The position numbers and the translations under genes are program-made. A model generated the notes under the pieces. The model did no database searches. It had not been told where the DNA came from and was given only the letters and a program-made list of their open reading frames with translations. 64,000 nt of DNA from Artemia franciscana (Eukaryota; Arthropoda; Branchiopoda; Anostraca; Artemiidae), in the NCBI RefSeq assembly GCF_032884065.1, contig NC_088871.1, positions 48,907,780-48,971,779 of the forward strand, in the 5' to 3' direction. Positions 1-12,649 of the stretch are shown here, one piece after another; position 1 is the stretch's first letter, and every line of letters begins with the position of its first letter.

Positions 1-710
1 AAACGTCTGTTCACTTCCCAATAACCATTACTATATGTAAACACTGATCAAAGTTTGTAACTTGCAGCCCCTCCCCCAGGGATTGTGGGGGAGTAAGTCA
101 TCCCCAAAGACATAGTTATTATGGTTTTCGACTATGCTGAACAAAATGGCTATCTCAAAATTTTGATCCGTTGACTTAGGGAAAAAAATGAGCGTGGGAG
201 GGGGTCTAGATGCCCTCCATTTTTTTGGTCACTTAAAAAGGGCACTAGAACTTTTCATTTCCGTTAGAATGAGCCCTCTTGCGACATTCTAGGACCACTT
301 GGTCGATACGATGACCCCTGGGGAAAAAAAACAAAAAAACAAACAAATAAACACGCACCCGTGATTTGTCTTCTGGCAAAAAATACAAAATTCCACATTT
401 TTGTAGATAGGAGCTTGAAACTTCTACAGTAGGGTTCTCTGATACGCTGAATCTGATGGTGTCATTTTCGTTAAGATCCTACGACTTTTAGGGGGGTGTT
501 TCCCCCTATTTTCCTAAATAAGGCAAATTTTCTCAGGCTCGTAACTTTTTATGGGTAAGACTAAACTTGATGAAACTTATATATTTAAAATCAGTATTAA
601 AATGCAATTCTTTCGATGTAGCTATTGATATCAAAATTCAATTTTTTAGAGTTTTGGTTACTATTGAGCCGGGTCGCTCCTTACTACAATTCGTTACCAC
701 GAACTGTTTG
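1..710 (+). repeat. Family R copy 1, right part (cut by window edge)
   Basis: This is the right-hand 0.7 kb of the dominant interspersed family. It begins at the window edge inside the element and runs through the shared blocks: a C-rich/G-rich segment, the 'gacccctggggaaaaa' block, and the line ending 'gagccgggtcgctcctta'. It ends in the terminal hairpin (cag/aattcg-ttac-cacgaactg) at about 688-710. One stem base differs from the family consensus. No coding capacity is seen; short reading frames here are not conserved between copies. Confidence 0.85.
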
Positions 711-1690
711 AAAAGAAAGCTCACATTTATCCTTTTAATGTTGCAATGCAAAGATTTAATGACTGTTGCTGTGTATTGTCGAAGAATCTCATATACTAAA
801 TTTCACATTTTAGTTAAACAACTACACATTTTTGGATGCTCAAGGGACACATTTAGCAACCCTAGTGGAAAAGGCCTCCAGTCATCTGAGTAAGTACCAA
901 TTACGACAGCACTCTTGGCGCGATAGCTGGAGCACTCCAGCTGAGTGGCGGGAACAACAAAGGACGTATTGATTAGCGCGAGTTCTTGCAATTTTCTGGA
1001 AAATTTCATAGTCAAAAGTCTACCGATAAATATTGACATTCAAATCACTCAAATATTCCAAATTGTAGACCTGAGCCATACTGCTTCTTTAAAAAAAATA
1101 GTTTTCCAATAGAATATGTAAAATTAAAACTTTAGCAAAAAAGAATATTTATCATTGACCTTGTTATGGTGCAATGCAAAGACTTAATGGCTGTTGTTGT
1201 GTTTTCTTGAAGAATCTCACGCACTAAATTTCAACAGGGTCACGATGGTGCCGAAAGTGTAACACAATGGCGCAGTATGCACGATGTCGATTAAAAAAAA
1301 ACACTCTATTTTACTCTCAGAATACATCTGAAACTCCCTGTAGAAAAACGTGTAACTAATTTTTTCTAAACAGAAATGCAAAGGAGTGAAAACCCTCTGG
1401 AACTTTTGCTAAGCTTAACATAAGAATCTCACGTACTAAATTTCAATAAGACCGCAATTGTGCCGAAACCGTGACACAATGGCGCAGTACACACGGTTTC
1501 GAAGAGAAAAACACTCTATTTTACTCTAAAAATACATCTGAAACCTCCTGTAGAAAAATGTGTTCTATACAGAAATGAAAAGGAGTGAGAGCCATCTGGA
1601 ACTTTTGCTAAGCTTAACATAAGAATAGTTCTAAACAAAAATGCAAAGGAGTGAAAACCCTCTGGAACCTTTGCTAATCTTAATATTAGT
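711..1690. repeat. Tandem, diverged ~212-bp repeats
   Basis: A block with 'gcaatgcaaaga...taatg' and 'agaatctca' followed by 'actaaatttca' occurs near 740-811, again at 1165-1235, and its second half again from 1423. The two best units start at 1211 and 1423, a spacing of 212 bp, and share 'gacacaatggcgcagta' and 'aaaacactctattttactct'. A third partial unit covers about 1625-1690. No gene is recognised. Confidence 0.7.
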
Positions 1691-4279
1691 AATCTTACTA
1701 TAGATACTTTAATTTAAACTTCAGTTTAAAATATTATAACACATAAATTTTACAGGTCAGCACAAAGAGTGACGGTTTGACAATATTCCCCTCATATATA
1801 GGATAATCTATGTTTTTATTTACCTTTTAATAATGCTATTTGCTTTCACATGTTTTTTTTTTTTTACAAACCTACAACCAGTCAGGTATCAAAAGGTTTA
1901 TTCTTTCAAACATCTGGTTGGAGAGGTAGGCTATGTAAGTTTAAAAAAAGTACATTATCATTATTACATGCATGCACCAATATATCCATTTATTTCATTA
2001 ATACCACACAGGCTAATTTAAGACGCATTCTATTTGAGACAGTTTTCAGTTTCGGCTACTGTTTCCAGTCTTGTTTCGCATAATTCCGTTTTATTTGAGC
2101 CTTCGTTTTGTTTCGTTTTGGTACTGCTTTTGACAAATATAACACTTGAAAAGAGCTAGGCAGCTTACTGCTTACTTGAGTGCTACTAGCTTTTTTAGGT
2201 TAGGTTAGGTCAAAAATTGCTTAAATTTGAATTTGCAATAGAAGCGATTATTATATTCGTAACGAGCATAAAAAAAGGCATCGAGTTGTATATTCGCTTT
2301 ATTGGTAAGTCAATAACATGAACTGTCATACATTTACCCATCTGGGAATGTTACTAACATACCCATCTGGGAATGTTGAAAGTGAAGTCTGGCTTTTTTT
2401 TAGGATTCAAAAAGACACAAAGTACTTTAATTTGCTAGAGCCAAGGGAATACATTATAGTAGGCACTGAAAAACAGTACCGTACGTTTATATGTAAAAAC
2501 ATATCCACCAGGTAAATATTTTCTGACGCCATTTTTATGAAACAAGGGGTGAAACTACCTGGACGAAGAAGTTTCGATTTTCGGGATCTAGTTATGGAAA
2601 ACAGCAAGGTCCCTTACGGGATATCGCAAATAAAACGGTTTTGATCTTACTAAATACGTAAAAAGAATGCTGTTAAGCATTTTTAGTTCACTATTTCTAT
2701 GAAGACGTGGTACGGTAAGACCATGATCAGGTATCAAATTGTTTCTTTTTTCAAACGTTATGCTATAGAGGTATGGAAAGTTAAAAAAAAATATGTTATT
2801 ATTATTGTATGAATACGCCGATATATTTCTTTATTTTATGAATACCACACGGGCCAATTTATTAGCCGTTGGACCTAAACTGTTTCTACGGAGATGAGGT
2901 GCATTAATACCATAATGCCAGGACGTCTGAAACATCACTGGCCGACTCGGCCATTTTTTCAGGGGGCGGGGAAGGAAGTTGGAGGATTTTATTAGGAGGA
3001 AGGGTGGAGAAAGTTAGACTTTTGCTTAGAGAAAGAACTAATTACTAATTTTTAGAGAAACACAAGGAAAATAACACTTCAAACTTGTCAGTCATTAAGC
3101 TGCTATTATGAACGTCAAAAGGCAGTGTGAAAGGCAATAGGGTCTTTGTCGCTATTTAAGCTACTATTGGGAACCAGTACTGGTAACATAACTATGAAAC
3201 TCATCCACAAGGCAATTTTCGGGACCTGGGAACGGAAAGGAAACTCCCACTGTGGCGAACATATTATTGGTATCCTAATATCATCTGTATATTATCAGCC
3301 TGTGTTGTATTATAACAACAAATCACAATTACAAGAAAGAAATATGGTTTTTCTTGGGTCTTCTTAGGTATAAGAAGATTTCTTTGGTGAAATGACAATT
3401 ATCACCCTAAAACAAATTCTTAGGCCTAATTCCATTACATTATATAAGATTATCGGTACTTCTTAATTATTTAGAATGCACCTAAGAAGTGAAATTACAT
3501 TAATCTTAATGATATATAACAAAATATGATGAAAATATAATACTTTTTCATCAAAATTATGGGAACTACAGCAGGAAACCATGGAAAGAAGGCCACCAGA
3601 AGGCATTACATTAAATTCATAACTTAACCCCTTACCATCTCTAAAAATTAAATATTTAATTAAAGTGTACCTACATCATAGTTTTTATCATTAAAAATAA
3701 GCAAATCATAACCGATTGCAGAGAGGCAGACCGGTTTTTGCCAGATTTTACAGAGCAAAATTCTTAAGTGGGTTTCGTATAATTAACAAGTACCAGATTT
3801 TCTTCTAACCTAATATAACATTATGGCATTAAAATGTTAATTTTAGCAGTCTTTCTTCTGTCATTTGATTTGGATCAAAACAAGATCGTCATTGTTATAA
3901 AGTTATTGCTGTTTTATCCTTTGACCCCTTAGTTATAGTGTAAATATGGTACAAATATGGTTTAGGAACGCTAAAAAGAGTTCCTAAAATGAAATGCCCA
4001 TATTTATTCAGACCAGTCATGCCCATTAATTCCCCTATGCTTATATGCCCCTTTAACAAAGGCGTTGAGAGGGCGGCAAATGGTAGACTGGTGTATTCGT
4101 CCGACCCATGCAAGCTTCTTGTAAATTCATTTAATATTCTTTCACACGAACATAATATGATAAATTGTAAGTACAAATTAGAATATGAGGTCAACTACTT
4201 TGAAATAAGGGGTTTATTTAGAAAAGAGGCTCTCCTTCTAAGATCCAAAAATGTACAAGCTCAGTGTGAGGACATGATA
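1691..4279. other. AT-rich stretch without a recognised gene
   Basis: I see no supportable exon. Two diverged copies of one ~140-bp segment are present (about 1878-2015 and 2726-2866, both with 'caggtatcaaa' and 'aataccacac'), so at least part is repeat-derived. A short run of three TTAGG units lies at 2195-2210. Open frames in this stretch (for example 1833-2083 and 3146-3367) have no recognisable domain and carry homopolymer-driven composition. Confidence 0.5.
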
Positions 4280-4365
4280 ACTGTTTTAGACGATACAAGA
4301 AGACGATACAAGATGTATCGTCTAAATGTTTTAGACGATACAAGATAACTGTTTTAGACGGTATG
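4280..4365. repeat. Short direct/inverted mini-repeats (ttttagacgatacaag)
   Basis: The motif 'ttttagacgatacaag' occurs at about 4284 and 4329, with a partial copy 'gacgatacaag' between them. The inverted form 'tgtatcgtctaaa' sits in between (about 4315-4327). The segment could fold into a hairpin. No gene is associated with it. Confidence 0.6.
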
Positions 4366-4636
4366 ATACAAGAAACGTTTTTTCCCTCTTGTCCTTCCAC
4401 TGAAAAAATTACAGTTAATTTTTTTTTCTACAGAGATTTAAGTAAATAGCACTGGTAAACAAGTCAATATGAGCCCCATCCCTTTTGAGATCCCCTGCTG
4501 AATTATCAGATTTTATTGCAAATAACTTAAATGTAATGATATAAAAATACGATGAATATAAATTTTCTGAACATAATAAAGAGGGAACTTTGTCCGTATA
4601 GCATTTTATTCAAAGTAGCACCCACTCTCAACTGTC

Positions 4637-4932
4637 ACCAGATTTTAAGAGTAGCTAGAGTCCCCTTTAGTTAGGATGCCCTTTACTTTGGTCTTCTAAT
4701 AAAAGATCTGAATAATTTTATTCCGGTACATTTTTAGTAGAAACAGCTAATGAATCAGCCAAGGTAGAGCCAACTGGTGGTTTAACCAGATTTTAAGAGT
4801 AGCTAGAGTCCCCTTTAGCTAGGATACCCTTTACTTTAGCCTTCTAATAAAAGATCTGAGTAATTTTATTCCGGTACATTTTTTTAGTAGAAACAGCTAA
4901 TAAATCAGCCAAGGTAGAGCCAACTGGTGGTT
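4637..4932. repeat. 148-bp tandem duplication
   Basis: The segment starting 'accagattttaagagtagc' at 4637 is repeated from 4785, and both units end '...caactggtggttta'. The copies differ at only a few positions (for example ttag-t versus ttag-c near the start of each unit and one extra t), so the duplication is recent. Confidence 0.85.
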
Positions 4933-5299
4933 TAACATAATTACTCAAAGTTGAAAAATGGCTTTAGGTTTATAAAGGTTGATCGGAGACCATACTTCAT
5001 TTGTCACACAAAGCTGCTGAATAGCAGTAAGGCTTCAAAGTATATGCTCTGTGGCAGTGCTTCAACTATGTCGGGGTTTTTTTTTGACATTGTCAGATTT
5101 TTGGCCTTCTTGTCAGACAAAAAAAATAGTGTCAGACGTCAGAAGTTTGTCGAATTTTTAGTAAAATACGGATATTTGTCGGAATTTTAATTGTTCTAGA
5201 TTTTCTTTTTTTATTGGAGAAGGATTTTCAAACTAGCGAAATGGGTGGACCGTTCTCTTAGTGATGAAAAAAAAGAAAAAAACATATCAATAGTTTAAG

Positions 5300-6665
5300 A
5301 ATGATGAAATTTCTGAAAATTTATTGCAATTTTGTTCTGCAATAAGACCTCTCTGATATGGTTGAACATTGTGATTGGAAAACGAAAACCATTTTCAACC
5401 TTATTTGTGATATTCTTCAAGATAAAAATATACCTACAGATAACTGGGTTGGACTCCGTGCGGACACAGTTTGGGTGTGAAAACTCGGTTGTGGCCAATA
5501 TCATTTCCATCTATGATATGTGTCAAGTGCAGCGGTCATTCAACTCATTTAGTTGTTTATTATGGTTGCAAATAAATTGCCAAAGCAATTGGAAGATATG
5601 TGTCGCAAGTAAATAATCACTTCTGCATGATTGCCAATTGAAGCTTTGAATTCAAATAACACCAGAAGTTTACAGACACCCCAGTACTGAATGTGTTTTT
5701 CCCAAGTCAGACAAGTTGGCTGTCTCTTCAGATAGGCAATGATTGACTATTTCATAATTAGAATGCGCTTAGTCGCTAGTTTTAGGAAGTAGCATTTGAG
5801 GATTCCACTCAAACGACTGACAAAGCAACGCAAATCCTAAAAAATCCACTGCTTTAGATTTAACTCGAGTTCCAGCTTTATAAACTGAAGCTGTTTGCGG
5901 ATTTTAACCGTCTTTTCAAATGTGAAAAACCTCTGTTTCACGAAATAAAATTAGAGGTAGAAATACTTCTAAAAAATTTGACCATGAATTTGATGGAGAC
6001 TAGCCACATTAGATCAACCTCGGCGTTGAATTTAGGCCATGAAAAAGCAAGTGAATACCTTCTAGCTGAATATGTGTGCTTCGAGATGGCAGCTCACGAG
6101 TCTCTTCAAACCTTGCAGTAAAATCCGAGTACAAAAGCAGATGAACGTGAAGTGAAAGTCATCTATGAATGTGCTCGGTAGTTATATGCAAAGGCGGTGA
6201 ACCGAATCAAGCAGCGATTCTCGTTTGAGGACGAACTGTTTATGTTGTGTAAGATCTTTGACCCTGCTAAAGCTCTGGTAACTTCAAAAGATTCTACAAA
6301 GATATAATGCACCGTCGTGGGATGAAAGAAAGATAGTAGAGGAATGGCAGAATTTACTCCTTTTTGATCTTCCAAATGTGACAGATGTCTGTGATTTTTG
6401 ACGTCACTTGGCTTCTATAGAAGCATCAAATAGTAATCAGAGGTTCTCTAACATAATAAGCACTTTCCCTTACCTCCTGAACTTGCCATTTTCGAACGTT
6501 GTTGCAGAGCGGTTCTTTTAAACCTTGAAAGATGATAAAACAGAGTATAGAAAACTCGCTCAAAAGTGTTACTTTTGCCTCAATTATGCAGGCCAAGTTT
6601 GGCATGAAAAGAAAAGACAGGTGTCCCAAGATTTAGAGGTCGATGCCCCCTCTTAAGACTACTCA
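5300..6665 (+). pseudogene. hAT-like transposase (or transposase-derived gene) relic
   Basis: Read on the plus strand in shifting frames, the segment gives patches typical of the C-terminal half of hAT-type transposases. Around 6150-6300 it reads 'YAKAVNRIKQRFSFEDEL' and 'LCKIFDPAKAL'. Around 6470-6520 it reads 'LPFSNVVAERFF', which resembles the 'LPxSNxxVERxFS' signature of the hAT dimerisation region. Near 5460-5620 a patch with 'FGCENSVVANI' may belong to the middle of the same protein. Several stop codons and at least two frame changes interrupt it, so it cannot make a full protein. No terminal inverted repeats or target duplication were found. The family call rests on motif resemblance only, and the 5' boundary is uncertain. 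Confidence 0.45.
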
Positions 6666-7600
6666 AAGCTGTAAAAGCAATCGCGACGGCTAAGTAGTGC
6701 ATTCAGTGGAGTTAAAAAAATCCATCTAAAAAAAACTATGTTTTCTATTTGAGGAAAAAAAGGATTTTATCTGAATTTTTTTAAATGGCACCCAGTTGAA
6801 GCCTGCACCCCAGCCATACACCCGGATGAGGTGAAAAAGAATAAAAGTGAGCGTGAATATGGTGCCAATTTAATTTTTTCTTGGAAAGGTAGATATACAT
6901 GTTACCATTGAGGACAGAGAGCGTTAAAGCTTGTCTTGTGACAAGAAAAACATTATTATGCAACAAAATATTGTCAGATTTTCCGGTTGGAATCAGAAAT
7001 TTGCTGGATTTTAGACCAGTGTTGTGTTGGAAAAAAATGTTGGACTTTCTGTTGTCGGGTGTTTCTTAAACTGACCGATTTTTCAGATTTCTTAAACAGA
7101 CCGATCAGAAATCTGATAGGAACAAAGTGGAAGCACTACTCCGTGGAACTGCTGCCCTCTGGAAAATTGCTTCAAAGGTTCTATGAACGATCTTTTAGTG
7201 TTCAATATCTTCTAATGTTGTTTTACGAACGTTTTGAAGACCATAAGACTAATTCAAATTTATAAATTAATTGATAACAATAAAAGATTTATGACCGAAC
7301 CTTCGTAGCAGAAAAGTCTTATTTCTTCAGCGAAAAACAACAAATTTGAATCGGTGATTTGCCTCATACAAGTTGACTCAAAAATTTTCTTTTTCTTTTT
7401 TTCTATAACGGTTTGTTCGATAACTTTTAAAAAAAAAGATGGGTATTACGGGTAGAATTTACCATGAAATATCATAAATTGCGTGTTTTGTGAAGTTTTC
7501 TGTTCTCCAAAACAATTAGAAAAAGAAGGATATGACGTTTCTATTATTCATCGGCAATATTATTTGCTTTTTTATATTAATATAACTAATATTTGACCAA
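6666..7600. other. No recognised gene; probable intron of the SLC7-like gene
   Basis: The sequence lies downstream (minus strand) of the splice donor at 7617-7618, so it would be the first part of an intron. AT-rich with homopolymer runs. The direct repeat 'gaccgat...cagatttcttaaac' near 7070-7110 is local. I found no next exon of the transporter here. Confidence 0.4.
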
Positions 7601-7618
7601 TACCTGAGTGCAACTTAC

Positions 7619-7811
7619 CAGATCCCATGATAATACCAAGGATAATTGCAGTCCCTTCCATCAGACCCAACTCTTTCTTCAGTTTCACTTGGCTCCCAGA
7701 TTCATTGGTACTAAGCAGAAAATCCCTTGCACCAGGTTCTGCATTACTGTTTTGATTACTTTCAGCTTGGCCATACCTTCCGTTCACTTGAATGGAGTTT
7801 GGGTCAGCCAT
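7619..7811 (-). CDS. SLC7/LAT-type amino-acid transporter, first coding exon (partial gene)
   Basis: The ATG (complement of 7809-7811) has a purine at -3 and a G at +4. The exon encodes 64 complete codons. A polar N-terminal tail of about 42 residues (rich in N, Q, S, E) is followed by 'LKKELGLMEGTAIILGIIMGSG'-type sequence, the conserved start of transmembrane helix 1 in SLC7 light-chain exchangers (consensus LKKxxGLxxGxxIIxGxIIGSGIF). The frame is then cut by a canonical donor, G|GTAAGT, with GT complementary to 7617-7618 (phase 1). The next exon would be expected to begin with the IFVSP-like continuation. These proteins form 12-helix plasma-membrane amino-acid exchangers, usually with an SLC3 heavy chain. 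The remaining exons must lie to the left, probably outside the window. The gene is identified confidently to family; the paralogue and substrate are not determinable. Confidence 0.82.
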
Positions 7812-9285
7812 TGTTCAACTGGCTTCTCTCCTTGTATCGAATGAACTATTGCTGACTACACTTTGCTATCGGTCCACTTTGCTATCGGTCTATGAATATC
7901 AAAAGAAAATGAAAAGTAACTTGAACTGTCCTGATGGACTTGAAAGCCCGGTAAAGAAGTTGATACTTTTAAGTAAAGACAGTTCCAACTAATTCAGGGG
8001 AGCTCCCTTGGAAAGGGGGGGGGGTAAAAAATAAAGGTTTGAATAGGTTGCAGTGAAGGAGGACCGTGCGCAGATATGGGTAGCAGTAGTTCCACCCGCT
8101 TCCCGAGATTTTCACGGTTTTACCTCTAATTTACTATGTTTTCCTTCTAATTCGTATATTTTTTCACTTTTTCATCCCCCTTTAAAAGAATACATACCAA
8201 AGGAGATACCTTTATATCTGCTTATTCTTTAAAATTTTAAGTTTGTTGCCCTCCAAATAACTTTTTGGTTCGAAACATTTGTAAGTAGTGACTAACAAGA
8301 CCGTCATTCTTTGTTGAATTTTCTAGCTTAGATTATCCACAATAAACAGTTACAAGATAGAAAAAAGAATACAGCGTCATGGCCCGAAAATTCTTAGAAA
8401 ACTAAGAATAAACGCACTGTTATTATACGCTATAATTGTGGCTGATAGTAATATAATAATTAAGTTTATAATTTAGCTCTGATTCCACTCGTTTATAAAG
8501 CTTGATTTTCTGAATAGGGATCAAATTTTATTTTTTATTGTTATAAGATGATGAAGTCGCTAAGGCGCCAGACACGGGTTAAGAACAAGTTTCTGTCCAG
8601 TTTCGCTGACGAAAGATGTTCTATAGCATTTCTCAGCTATACTAAATAATTTGCTACTATTTAAAAATTAAAATTGTACCACCTAAATCTAGTTAGCTGA
8701 ATTTATTCGTCTTAAACCTTAAGTCTCTTCAAGATTCAGAAACTAACTTATCGGTAGATGTTATAAACTTTTTATTGCATATATTCAAACTAACCGACGA
8801 TTTTTTCCCAAATAAACTACAAAGCAATATCAACTTGGAAATACAACGAACAGACACAAACTGAACGTAGCTGTGTCAGTACGCTATTGAACTAGAAATG
8901 CTCCAAAATCTATTACCTACTTGGATACAAACCAATTTTATGAAATAAGAAAAAGCATCAGACGTCAAGAAGATTCTGTCAAAGTGTTGGAGGCCTGTAC
9001 ATTAAGTATATTATCAATAATTGCTGATAATTTGACAAAACAATAGTTTGTCAAATGTATAATCCTAATTTGACCAATACCAATCGCTTAGAAATTTAGA
9101 TCTTGACCTTGCCCTGATTATTACAGAAAGTTTACAATGTTTATTTGAAATACCAAGGACATCAAAATACATTTCCTTGAACCCATTTCCCTGGGAACAT
9201 CCTAGTACAATTTAAACATAAAAACCATAGGTCGCTTCAAATTTATTAAGTTTTTAGAAGAGTACCACATTTTGCCAGTGTTGCC
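7812..9285. promoter_or_regulatory. Upstream region / 5' UTR side of the SLC7-like gene
   Basis: This is the sequence upstream of the transporter start on the minus strand. It should contain the 5' UTR and promoter, and possibly a further non-coding exon. I cannot pinpoint a TATA box or initiator with confidence. The tract is AT-rich and apart from short homopolymers shows no recognised repeat up to 9285. Confidence 0.3.
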
Positions 9286-9286
9286 A

Positions 9287-9575
9287 CGTTAAACGGTGAA
9301 AATGAAAAGAAAATTTAATTAGTCAAATTTGACAACACTTTTTTTTTTTACAAAAAATCAAACATTAACAAACTGTTGATTACCAAAGACAACTACATCT
9401 TCGAAGAAAGCAGTGTTATGGATTCCGTTTTTAGCTTATTTTTAGCCAATTTATTACTTAAATCTCTTTTCTTTTTTTCATTTGGTCCCTCCGCTACCCA
9501 AAGCTGTATAAATTTCATATGGAGGTCTTTTCATCAAACATTGAATTGACAATTGTTCCTCATAAATTTTACGAG
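9287..9575 (+). repeat. End plus about one unit of the satellite-cored element
   Basis: The stretch starts with 'agtgttgccacgttaaac' (9287) and continues with the same left-end sequence seen at 43256-43320. It then has one satellite-like unit ('caaagacaactacatcttc', 'tttttagcttatttttagcc', 'tttggtccctccgctac'). It stops where a copy of family R begins at 9576, so it looks truncated by that insertion. Confidence 0.7.
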
Positions 9576-11049
9576 ATTAAATATAAAAAAACAAGTTTTT
9601 TTAAATGAAACTAAGGAGCGACATTAAAACTTAAAACGAACAGAAATTACTCCGTATATGAAAGAGGCTTTTCCTCCTCAATGCCTCGCTCTTTACACTA
9701 AAGTTTGACTCTTTCTCTTAACTCTACCTCTTAAAACAGTAAAAAACTTTAGCGTAAAGAGCGGGGCGTTGAAGAGGAAAAGCCCCTTTCATATACATAG
9801 TAATTTCTGTTCGTTTTAAGTTTTAATGTCGCTCCTTACTTTCATTTAAAAAACTTGTTTTTTATTTAATTTCTGGACGTTTTCTAATTAATGTATGTTT
9901 TGGTCTTGGCTCTCCGAACATAAACAAATGGAAAAAAATAGTAAAAATAATGTAAGAAAATAATAGTAACAAAATAGTAAATAAATAGTTGAAATTACTA
10001 AAAATACTTTCGCGTAAAGAGCGAGGTATTACGAGGAGGTAAACTCCTCAAATCTGTAATAATTTCTGCTCTTTTTAAGTTTAAATGCTGTTCCTCACTT
10101 TCAGTAGAAGAAAACTTTTCATATTTATTTTTTCATTGTTTTTTTTTAAATAATGCTAGAAAATCCTTTTCATATTTATTTTTTCATTGTTTTTTTTTAA
10201 TAATGCTAGAAAATCCTGCGCCCCCTTCATTGAAAGTCTCTTCCCCCATGAAATTTTTTTCCATGGAAGATTCTCCCACGTAGCCCCCCACCTCAACTCT
10301 CCCCCCCCCCTAAACCAAAAAAATCCCCCTGAAAACGTCCGTCCACTTCCAAGTAACCATTACTATATGTAAACACAGGTCAAAGTTTTTAACTTGCAAC
10401 CCCTCCCACGGGGACTGCGGGGGGGGGGGGGGTAAGTCGTCCCCAAAGACATCGTTATTAAGTGTTTCGGCTATGGTAAATAAAATGGCTACCTCAGAAT
10501 TTTGATCCGGTGACTTTGGGGAAAAAATGAGCGTGGTAGGGGGCCTAGGTGCCCTCCAATTTTTTGGGTCGCTTAAAAAGGGCACTAGAACTTTTAATTT
10601 CCGTTAGAATTTGTCCTCTTGCGACATTCTAGGACCATTGGGTCGATGCGATCACCCCTGGGAAAAAAAAAAAAAAAAAACAACAAATAAACACGCATCC
10701 GTGAATTGTCTTCTGGCAAAAAATGCGAAATTTCACATTTTTGTAGATAGGAGCTTGAAACTTCTACAAGAAGGTTCTCTGATACGCTGAATCTCATGGT
10801 GTGATTTTCGTTAAGATTTTAAGACTTTTAGAGGGTGTTTTCTCCTTTTTTTCTAAAATGAGGCAAATTTTCTCGGGCTCGTAATTTTTGATAGGTAAGA
10901 CTAATCTTGATGAAAGTTATATATTTAAAATCAGCATTAAAATTCAATTTTTTTCATGTAGCTATTGGTATCAAAATTCCATTTTTTAGAGTTTCGGTTA
11001 CTATTGAGCCGGGTCGCTCCTTACTACAGTTCGTTACCACGAACTGTTT
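9576..11049 (+). repeat. Family R copy 2 (near complete)
   Basis: It starts 'attaaat' plus an A-run and 'tgaaa-taaggagcgac', and ends in the hairpin 'cagttcg-ttac-cacgaactg' followed by 'ttt'. It contains the first inverted pair (about 9612-9670 against 9760-9845), an imperfect relic of the second (about 10008-10075), the C-rich block near 10220-10330 and the conserved right half. The internal palindromes bring 'ctctttac' and 'gtaaagag' together. No open reading frame is shared with the other copies. Confidence 0.85.
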
Positions 11050-11259
11050 AATATATAGCAGAACGGAAGTTTTCAAAAGAAATTTTCGTGGTATATTTCA
11101 TTTTTGAAAAAAAAATTGGATTTTAAGATGCAAAACTGAAGATACTAGAATGGCTTAAAATTTCAAAAATGGCAATTATAATTAGATTTTTATTGGAAAT
11201 AAAAAACTGAATTCCAGAACAAAGCACTTGACCACTTTAAATACAATGGCCCTTGGTAT
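11050..11259. other. Short AT-rich spacer between two R copies
   Basis: No gene or known repeat is recognised. It begins 'atatatagcag' directly after the R terminal hairpin. Confidence 0.4.
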
Positions 11260-12524
11260 ATTAAATAAAAACAAACATTTTTAAACTGAAAGTAAGGAGC
11301 AGTATTAAAACTTAAAACGAACAGAAATTACTGCATATGAGGGGATTTCTCCTCCTCAACACCTCACTCTTTAAGATAAAGTTTCTTAGCACTTCTTAAA
11401 AAAAGCTTCTTATTGTTCTTATTTAATGAAAAGCGTTCCGGGAGTAGTTCTTACAGAACTGGGACAGGATTCAGACATTAGCGTAAAGGGCAAGGTGATG
11501 GGGAGAAGCAACCCCCTTATTTACCCAATAAATTTTGTTCATATTAAGTTTTAATGTTGCTACTTGCTTTCATTTGAAAAAGGCTTACTTTTTTATCTAA
11601 TTTTATTGTTTTATTTTTAATTAATGCCAAGAAATATGGCTACACCTCCACGAATAAATCCCTCCTCCCCACGCATATTTATTCTTTAGACTATTTAATC
11701 CTGTTGAAAATTTACCCTGGACAATTAACCTTGACATCTCCATGCGTAAAATTGAGTCGGCAATGAGAAAGCAATACATAAGAAGAATTTGCCAGAAGGA
11801 ATTCTGGCAAATACCCCTAGTGTAAAATTTTCCCTGAAAACTTTACAACCTGGAAGTCACCCTCTCCACGGAAAATTATTTCTGTGGAAAATCCCACTAT
11901 CTGAAAATCACCCCCCAAAAATTTATGCTTGCTTTCCAATAACAAATATTATACGTAAACAATGGCCAAATTTTTGTAACTTAAAGACGTTTCCCCATGG
12001 CCTTTGGGGGGGGGGGGTCATGATATCTCCAAAGGCATAGCTACTAAGCCTTTCAACTATGCTAAAAAAAAATGGTTATCTCAAAATTTTCACTGGACCA
12101 TTTTGAGAAGAAACGGGACGTGGGAGGGAACCTCGTTGCCTTTCAATTTTTGGGGTCACTTAAAAAGGACGCTAGAGTTTTTATCTTTCTTTAGGCAAAA
12201 AATAAAAAATTTCACATTTTTATAGATAGGAGCTTCAAACCTCTCTAACAGGGTTCTTGGAAACGATGAACCTGACGATGTGATTTACATTAAGTTCTTA
12301 TGACTTTTTAGGGGTTTTCCCTCTTTTTTCGAAAATCAGGCAAATTTTCTCAGGCTCATAACCTTTGATGGGTAAGATTAAACTTAACGAGGCTTATATA
12401 TTTAAAATCAACATAAAAATTTGATTCTTTTGGTATATCTCCTGGCATAAGAACTGCATTTTTTAGAGTTTCTATTACTAATGAGCCGGGCCGCTCCTTA
12501 CTTACAGTTCGTTACCACGAATCG
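11260..12524 (+). repeat. Family R copy 3 (older, diverged)
   Basis: It starts 'attaaataaaaa' and 'aaagtaaggagc', and ends 'gagccgggccgctcctta' plus a damaged hairpin ('cagttcgttaccacgaatcg'). Several hundred bases of the consensus are missing or diverged relative to the copy at 58119-59788, which marks it as an older insertion. Confidence 0.8.
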
Positions 12525-12649
12525 ATTCCTTGTTGATCGATTCCTAACTGCGCACAGCTTCATATTTCTTTATCTTTCAAAACTGTGCATTATAATTCTA
12601 AAAGTATATCATTTCCGGGGATTACTTTTTTGACTTTGTGCTAAGGAAC

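Noticed and set aside
2195-2210. TTAGG repeats as a telomere
   Set aside because: Only three units; interstitial and too short.
3895-4348. Overlapping frames on both strands near 4.0 kb
   Set aside because: No recognisable motif on either strand; partly mini-repeat DNA at the end. Could be a decayed element but not shown.
10310-10585. Frames shared between R copies (also 19720-20046, 24248-24466)
   Set aside because: Similar because the DNA repeats are similar; frames are interrupted at different points and no domain is seen.
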